This document shows, in pieces, positions 60,206-64,000 of a stretch of 64,000 nucleotides of DNA (position 1 is its first letter; each line of letters starts with the position of its first letter). The translations under genes and the position numbers were made by a program. The DNA is from Flagellimonas sediminis. GTDB taxonomy: Bacteria; Bacteroidota; Bacteroidia; Flavobacteriales; Flavobacteriaceae. Location: contig NZ_JAAAMI010000012.1 in the NCBI RefSeq assembly GCF_010500845.1, positions 1-64,000 of the forward strand, in the 5' to 3' direction. The notes below the pieces were generated by a model, which did no database searches, was not told the origin of the DNA, and worked only from the letters and a program-made list of their open reading frames with translations.

Positions 60206-61564
60206 TTAGATTTCCCTATTCACGTCCCAAGCTTCCAAATAATCCGCAACGGCTTTTACGAACATTCCACCCAAGGCTCCGTTCACCACACGGTGGTCGT
60301 AGCTATGCGATAGGAACATTTTGCTTCGGATGCCGATGAACTCCCCTTGACCGGTTTCAATCACGGAAGGAATTTTTCTAATGGCGCCCAATGCCAAGAT
60401 GCCCACTTGCGGTTGGTTGATGATCGGCGTACCGAAAACACTGCCAAAAGTCCCCACATTGGTTACGGTGTAAGTACCATCTTTAACCTCATCGGGCTTC
60501 AATTGGTTGTTCCGAGCACGATTGGCCAAATCGTTAACCGTCTTGGCCATACCCACCAAATTCAATTGATCGGCGTTTTTGATCACGGGCACGATAAGGT
60601 TTCCATCTGGTAAGGCTGCCGCCATACCCAAATTGATGTTTTTCTTTTTGATGACCTTGTCCCCATCCAAAGAAATGTTCATCATCGGGAATTTCTTTAA
60701 GGCCAAGGCCACCGCTTCCATAAAAATTGGGGTAAAGGTGAGTTTTTCCCCTTCCCTCTGCTCAAAGGCATTTTTTACTTTATTTCTCCAGTTCACAACA
60801 TTGGTCACATCCACTTCCACAAAACTTTGCACGTGTGCCGATGTGGAAATACTCTCGATCATGTGGTGCGCGATCAATTTGCCCATTCGGGTAAGCGGGA
60901 TGATCTCATCACCATCACCAACGGGAATTGGGGCTGATTTTGGTTTCTCAACAACTTCCCTCACTGGTTTAACTTCGGCTTCCACTGGTTTTACCTCTTT
61001 CACGACCGGAGCCTCAACTGGTTTTGCAGCGTCCTTTGTGGTTCGGTTTTCCAGATAGGCCATGATATCGTTTTTGGTAACGCGACCTTCACTACCTGTT
61101 CCGACAATGGCTTCCAGTTCCTCCATTGAAATACCTTCTTCCTTGGCAATATTTTTCACCAATGGGGAATAAAATCTATCCGAATTTGAAAAATTAGGGG
61201 TAGGTACGGCAACTGCTTTTTGGGTCTGGGCCATATCGTTCTCCAGAACCGTGACAGGCTCTTCAACCGATTCGGAAACAGGGCTCTCCATTTTGGAATC
61301 CCCAGTTGGCACCTCCACATCCCCATTTAACTGGATAACGGCTACCACTTCCCCAACTTTTATGACATCATCTACGTCAAACCGCTTTTCCACTAAAACA
61401 CCTTCCACTTCACTGGGCACTTCAGAATCTACTTTGTCCGTGGCAATCTCAAAAACGGCCTCGTCCATTTCAATGGTATCGCCCACTTCCTTCAACCAGG
61501 TGGTGAGGGTAGCTTCGGCAACACTTTCGCCCATTTGCGGTAATTTCAATTCAAATTTTGACAT
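60206..61564 (-). CDS. 2-oxoacid dehydrogenase E2 component (dihydrolipoyl acyltransferase)
   Basis: 452 residues starting MSKFELKLPQMGES: lipoyl domain (about 1-78, with lipoylated Lys in ATDKVDSEV), Pro/Val/Glu-rich linker, E3-binding domain (FYSPLVKNIAKEEGISMEELEAI, GSEGRVTKND), a second linker and the acyltransferase domain. The active site reads HRVVNG where most E2 enzymes have HxxxDG, so the catalytic Asp is Asn; this variant also appears in other flavobacterial E2 proteins as far as I recall. No E1 or E3 gene is next to it. A TATTTTTG box lies at 61602-61609. Confidence 0.92.
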   Translation of the reverse strand: MSKFELKLPQMGESVAEATLTTWLKEVGDTIEMDEAVFEIATDKVDSEVPSEVEGVLVEKRFDVDDVIKVGEVVAVIQLNGDVEVPTGDSKMESPVSESVEEPVTVLENDMAQTQKAVAVPTPNFSNSDRFYSPLVKNIAKEEGISMEELEAIVGTGSEGRVTKNDIMAYLENRTTKDAAKPVEAPVVKEVKPVEAEVKPVREVVEKPKSAPIPVGDGDEIIPLTRMGKLIAHHMIESISTSAHVQSFVEVDVTNVVNWRNKVKNAFEQREGEKLTFTPIFMEAVALALKKFPMMNISLDGDKVIKKKNINLGMAAALPDGNLIVPVIKNADQLNLVGMAKTVNDLANRARNNQLKPDEVKDGTYTVTNVGTFGSVFGTPIINQPQVGILALGAIRKIPSVIETGQGEFIGIRSKMFLSHSYDHRVVNGALGGMFVKAVADYLEAWDVNREI

Positions 61565-61659
61565 ATTCCTATTTATCAAAGTGATTTGGACTCTTATTTT
61601 GCAAAAATACTAAAGTAAATCACTTATTATTGTTTTATGTTCATTATTTGGCAACTCAC

Positions 61660-62280
61660 CTAATTCGCTTTCATCGAATTTTCAAAAGGCACCCGGTTCA
61701 AAATACTTCGTCCCAACGTCACCTCATCGGCATACTCCAATTCATCGCCCACAGAAATCCCCCTTGCAATGGCAGAAGTGGTCACTTCCAACCCTTCCAA
61801 CTGACGGTAAATATAAAAATTAGTGGTATCACCTTCCATAGTGGAACTTAGGGCAAAGATGAGTTCTTTTACTTTTCCCTCCTTCACTTTATTGATCAAG
61901 GATACGATGTTCAAATCCTGCGGCCCCACTCCTTCCATAGGGGAAATCTTGCCTCCAAGTACATGGTACAATCCATTATATTGGGATGTGTTCTCAATGG
62001 CCATTACGTCGCGGATGTCTTCCACAACGCAAACCAAATTCTCGTCTCTTTTAGGGTTGGCACAGATCTCACAGATTTCGGTATCGGAGATGTTATGGCA
62101 ACTTTTACAAAAGTTCACCTCGTTTTTCAATTTGGAAAGGGCATGGGTCAAATGCTCTGTACGTTCCTCGGGCTGTTTGAGCAGGTGAAGCACCAAACGC
62201 AAGGCGGTACGCTTGCCTATTCCTGGCAATTGAGACATTTCGTACACGGCATTTTCCAATAATTTGGATGAAAACTCCAT
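61660..62280 (-). CDS. recR: Recombination mediator protein RecR
   Basis: 206 residues: N-terminal helix-hairpin-helix ([17 protein letters not shown]), C4 zinc finger ([16 protein letters not shown]), Toprim domain ([37 protein letters not shown]) and the C-terminal Walker B-like [19 protein letters not shown] region. It works with RecO in loading RecA at gaps. Divergent from the symporter gene. Confidence 0.97.
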   Translation of the reverse strand: MEFSSKLLENAVYEMSQLPGIGKRTALRLVLHLLKQPEERTEHLTHALSKLKNEVNFCKSCHNISDTEICEICANPKRDENLVCVVEDIRDVMAIENTSQYNGLYHVLGGKISPMEGVGPQDLNIVSLINKVKEGKVKELIFALSSTMEGDTTNFYIYRQLEGLEVTTSAIARGISVGDELEYADEVTLGRSILNRVPFENSMKAN

Positions 62281-62356
62281 AGCATCAAATCTCCAACAAA
62301 ATTACGATTTTAGTGTTACCAATTTACTTTCGTACTTTGCAAATCAAATACCGTTT

Positions 62357-63838
62357 ATGTCAGCCACACAGATTCTCTTGCTTATAGGTGCTTATTTCTT
62401 GGTGCTTATATTGATCTCTTACTTTACTGGAAAAAACGATTCGAACGCAGATTTTTTTAAAGCAGGCAAGCAATCGCCTTGGTACTTGGTGGCATTTGGA
62501 ATGGTAGGTGCCTCATTGTCAGGGGTTACCTTTATTTCGGTGCCTGGTTGGGTGGACGATATCCATTTTACCTACATACAGGTAGTGATCGGATATCTTT
62601 TTGGATATTTTGTGGTAGCCTTTGTTTTACTGCCCCTTTATTATAAGTACAACCTCACCTCTATTTACGAATACCTTGCGGAACGCTTTGGAAAGGTCAG
62701 CCATAAAACCGGGGCCTTTTTCTTTTTCCTATCCCGAGTTTTAGGGGCAGCCTTCCGGTTGTATTTGGTTGCCATTGTTTTGCAGCAGTTCGTTTTTGAT
62801 GGATTGGGGGTGCGTTTTGAGTTTACGGTGGTCATTTCCATTTTATTGATCTGGATCTACACCAACAAAGGCGGTATCAAAACCATTGTTTGGACCGATA
62901 CCCTGCAGACCCTTTTCATGATAGTGGCCGTTATCCTTTCCATCATCTTCATCAATCAGGAATTGGGGTGGAGCTTTGGGGAGTTTTTAAGATCGGAAGA
63001 ACTGAAAAGCTACAGTTCCTTTTTGGTCACCGATGACTTTTTGAGTCGAAATTATTTCATTAAATCCTTTGTGGGCGGTATGTTCGTGACCATTTGTATG
63101 ACCGGATTGGATCAGGACATGATGCAAAAAAACCTTACCTGCAAATCGTTGAAAGACGCTCAAAAAAATATGGTTTCTTTTAGTTTTGTTTTGGTAGGGG
63201 TCACCTTTTTGTTCATGCTGTTGGGTGCTTTGTTGTTCATTTATGCCAAACGCAACGGAGTGGCCATTCCTTTGATGGACGGCACCCCAAAAACTGACTT
63301 GTTGTTCCCCGAAATTGCGCTGAATAGTGGACTGGGACTGGCCCTATCCATTACTTTCATGTTGGGATTGATCGCTGCGGCCTACAGTAGTGCCGATAGC
63401 GCCCTTACCTCTTTGACCACTTCATTTTGTGTAGATTTCCTCAACGTTCAGCATAAAGAAGAAAACGAGCAGAAAAAAATACGGAAACAGACCCACGTGG
63501 GGATGAGCGTGATGCTGATCGTGGTTATCATCGCCTTTAAATATATTTTGAGCAGTAATGTGATCGATAGTCTTCTAACGGTAGCCGGGTACACTTACGG
63601 ACCTTTGTTAGGACTATTTTCCTTTGGAATTTTCACCAAACACAAGATCAAGGATGCTTATGTATGGATCGTAGCGGTATTATCGGTTACCACTATCATT
63701 TTAGTGGCTAACATCCCAGCCTCCTATTTAGGTGGATATCAAATGGGGTATGAACTGTTGCCTCTCAATGGATTGTTGACTTTTTTTGGGCTATGGTTGA
63801 TCAAAAAAAAGGAATTGGAACCTAGTATTGTCCAGTAG
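62357..63838 (+). CDS. Sodium:solute symporter family protein
   Basis: 493 residues from the ATG at 62357, giving [19 protein letters not shown]; an upstream in-frame ATG at 62264 lies within recR and is rejected. About thirteen membrane helices and the LeuT-fold SSS signature are seen: [57 protein letters not shown], and [21 protein letters not shown] with the sodium-site serines. It imports a solute with sodium; the substrate is unknown. The 3' end overlaps the convergent gene by 17 bases. Confidence 0.93.
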   Translation: MSATQILLLIGAYFLVLILISYFTGKNDSNADFFKAGKQSPWYLVAFGMVGASLSGVTFISVPGWVDDIHFTYIQVVIGYLFGYFVVAFVLLPLYYKYNLTSIYEYLAERFGKVSHKTGAFFFFLSRVLGAAFRLYLVAIVLQQFVFDGLGVRFEFTVVISILLIWIYTNKGGIKTIVWTDTLQTLFMIVAVILSIIFINQELGWSFGEFLRSEELKSYSSFLVTDDFLSRNYFIKSFVGGMFVTICMTGLDQDMMQKNLTCKSLKDAQKNMVSFSFVLVGVTFLFMLLGALLFIYAKRNGVAIPLMDGTPKTDLLFPEIALNSGLGLALSITFMLGLIAAAYSSADSALTSLTTSFCVDFLNVQHKEENEQKKIRKQTHVGMSVMLIVVIIAFKYILSSNVIDSLLTVAGYTYGPLLGLFSFGIFTKHKIKDAYVWIVAVLSVTTIILVANIPASYLGGYQMGYELLPLNGLLTFFGLWLIKKKELEPSIVQ

Positions 63839-64000
63839 CCAACAACACTAGAGTACAGGCAACTTCTACCTTTATGCCTTCTTTTTCTAGGATTTCATAG
63901 AATTCCGGATTTTCGGTTCCTGGGTTGAAAATGACCCTTCTTGGCCATAAATCCACAATTTTTTGGTAATATTCGCTTTGGTGGGTTGGGTTCAGATATA
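63822..64000 (-). CDS. CoA-binding protein (YccU-like), C-terminal part only
   Basis: The frame enters from the right edge and ends at a TAG (63822-63824). The 59 visible residues include [35 protein letters not shown] and end in TGQY, the typical C-terminus of the CoA-binding (YccU/DUF) family, a Rossmann fold that binds CoA. The N-terminal half lies outside the window. It overlaps the end of the symporter gene. Confidence 0.88.
   Translation of the reverse strand, partial: YLNPTHQSEYYQKIVDLWPRRVIFNPGTENPEFYEILEKEGIKVEVACTLVLLATGQY

Overview
The window is chromosomal DNA of a member of the Bacteroidota, family Flavobacteriaceae, and most resembles the Muricauda/Flagellimonas (Allomuricauda) group; the genus is inferred from protein flavour and gene order. 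Evidence: promoters of the Bacteroidota type (TTG, 17-22 bases, then TAnnTTTG), a SusC/SusD pair with its own ECF sigma and FecR anti-sigma, a DUF4295 gene beside rpmB-rpmG, a split transketolase, many SPII lipoproteins, an FtsY with only a short N-terminal extension, and a MerR-crtI-crtB-crtZ carotenoid operon. Almost all of the window is housekeeping sequence. I see no prophage, insertion sequence, CRISPR array or conjugative element.

Layout. 1-750: the 5' end of a 16S rRNA gene leaving the window on the minus strand, driven by three tandem promoters. 750-4090: thrS-infC-rpmI-rplT. 4236-16955: YjbQ-family enzyme, HAD phosphatase, a secreted protein of a family usually mislabelled asparagine synthetase B, dnaB, accA, an LptF/G permease with tgt, split transketolase, outer-membrane beta-barrel, FKBP-like lipoprotein, S4 protein, phosphoribosyltransferase and aroK. 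17075-23791: tRNA-Lys, an orphan gene, an M28 peptidase, a YbdG-type mechanosensitive channel, and a nitroreductase/quinone reductase/monooxygenase operon divergent from an HxlR regulator.

23861-33658 is the most accessory-looking block: ECF sigma, FecR, STN-type SusC, SusD, a lipoprotein alkaline phosphatase, and a protein fusing a glycerophosphodiesterase/PLC-like domain to a second alkaline phosphatase. Read together it looks like a regulated outer-membrane uptake system for organic phosphate (inference). 33931-37827: tRNA-Leu, then a CarH/LitR-like MerR regulator with phytoene desaturase, phytoene synthase and beta-carotene hydroxylase in overlapping frames. 37830-44645: two TlpA-like thioredoxins (one without its cysteines), aconitase, a MoxR ATPase and two periplasmic folding proteins.

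44764-64000: SRPBCC protein, small unknown protein, class A beta-lactamase-like lipoprotein, Tat-exported Gfo/Idh/MocA oxidoreductase with DoxX, rimO, serine hydrolase, amidase, ftsY, a thrombospondin-type-3 secreted protein, DUF4295-rpmG-rpmB, cinA, Hpt, FAH hydrolase, exonuclease, 2-oxoacid dehydrogenase E2, recR, a sodium/solute symporter and the C-terminal end of a CoA-binding protein.

Points most worth a second look: the phosphodiesterase-phosphatase fusion within an ECF/SusCD locus; a CarH homologue that keeps the cobalamin pocket but lacks the histidine next to the capping Trp; a TlpA paralogue with both CxxC cysteines replaced; infC with no usual start codon, apparently AUA; a dispersed palindromic repeat forming the front of a signal peptide; promoters placed to give leaderless mRNAs; and an extended promoter sequence shared by the rRNA and rpmB operons.
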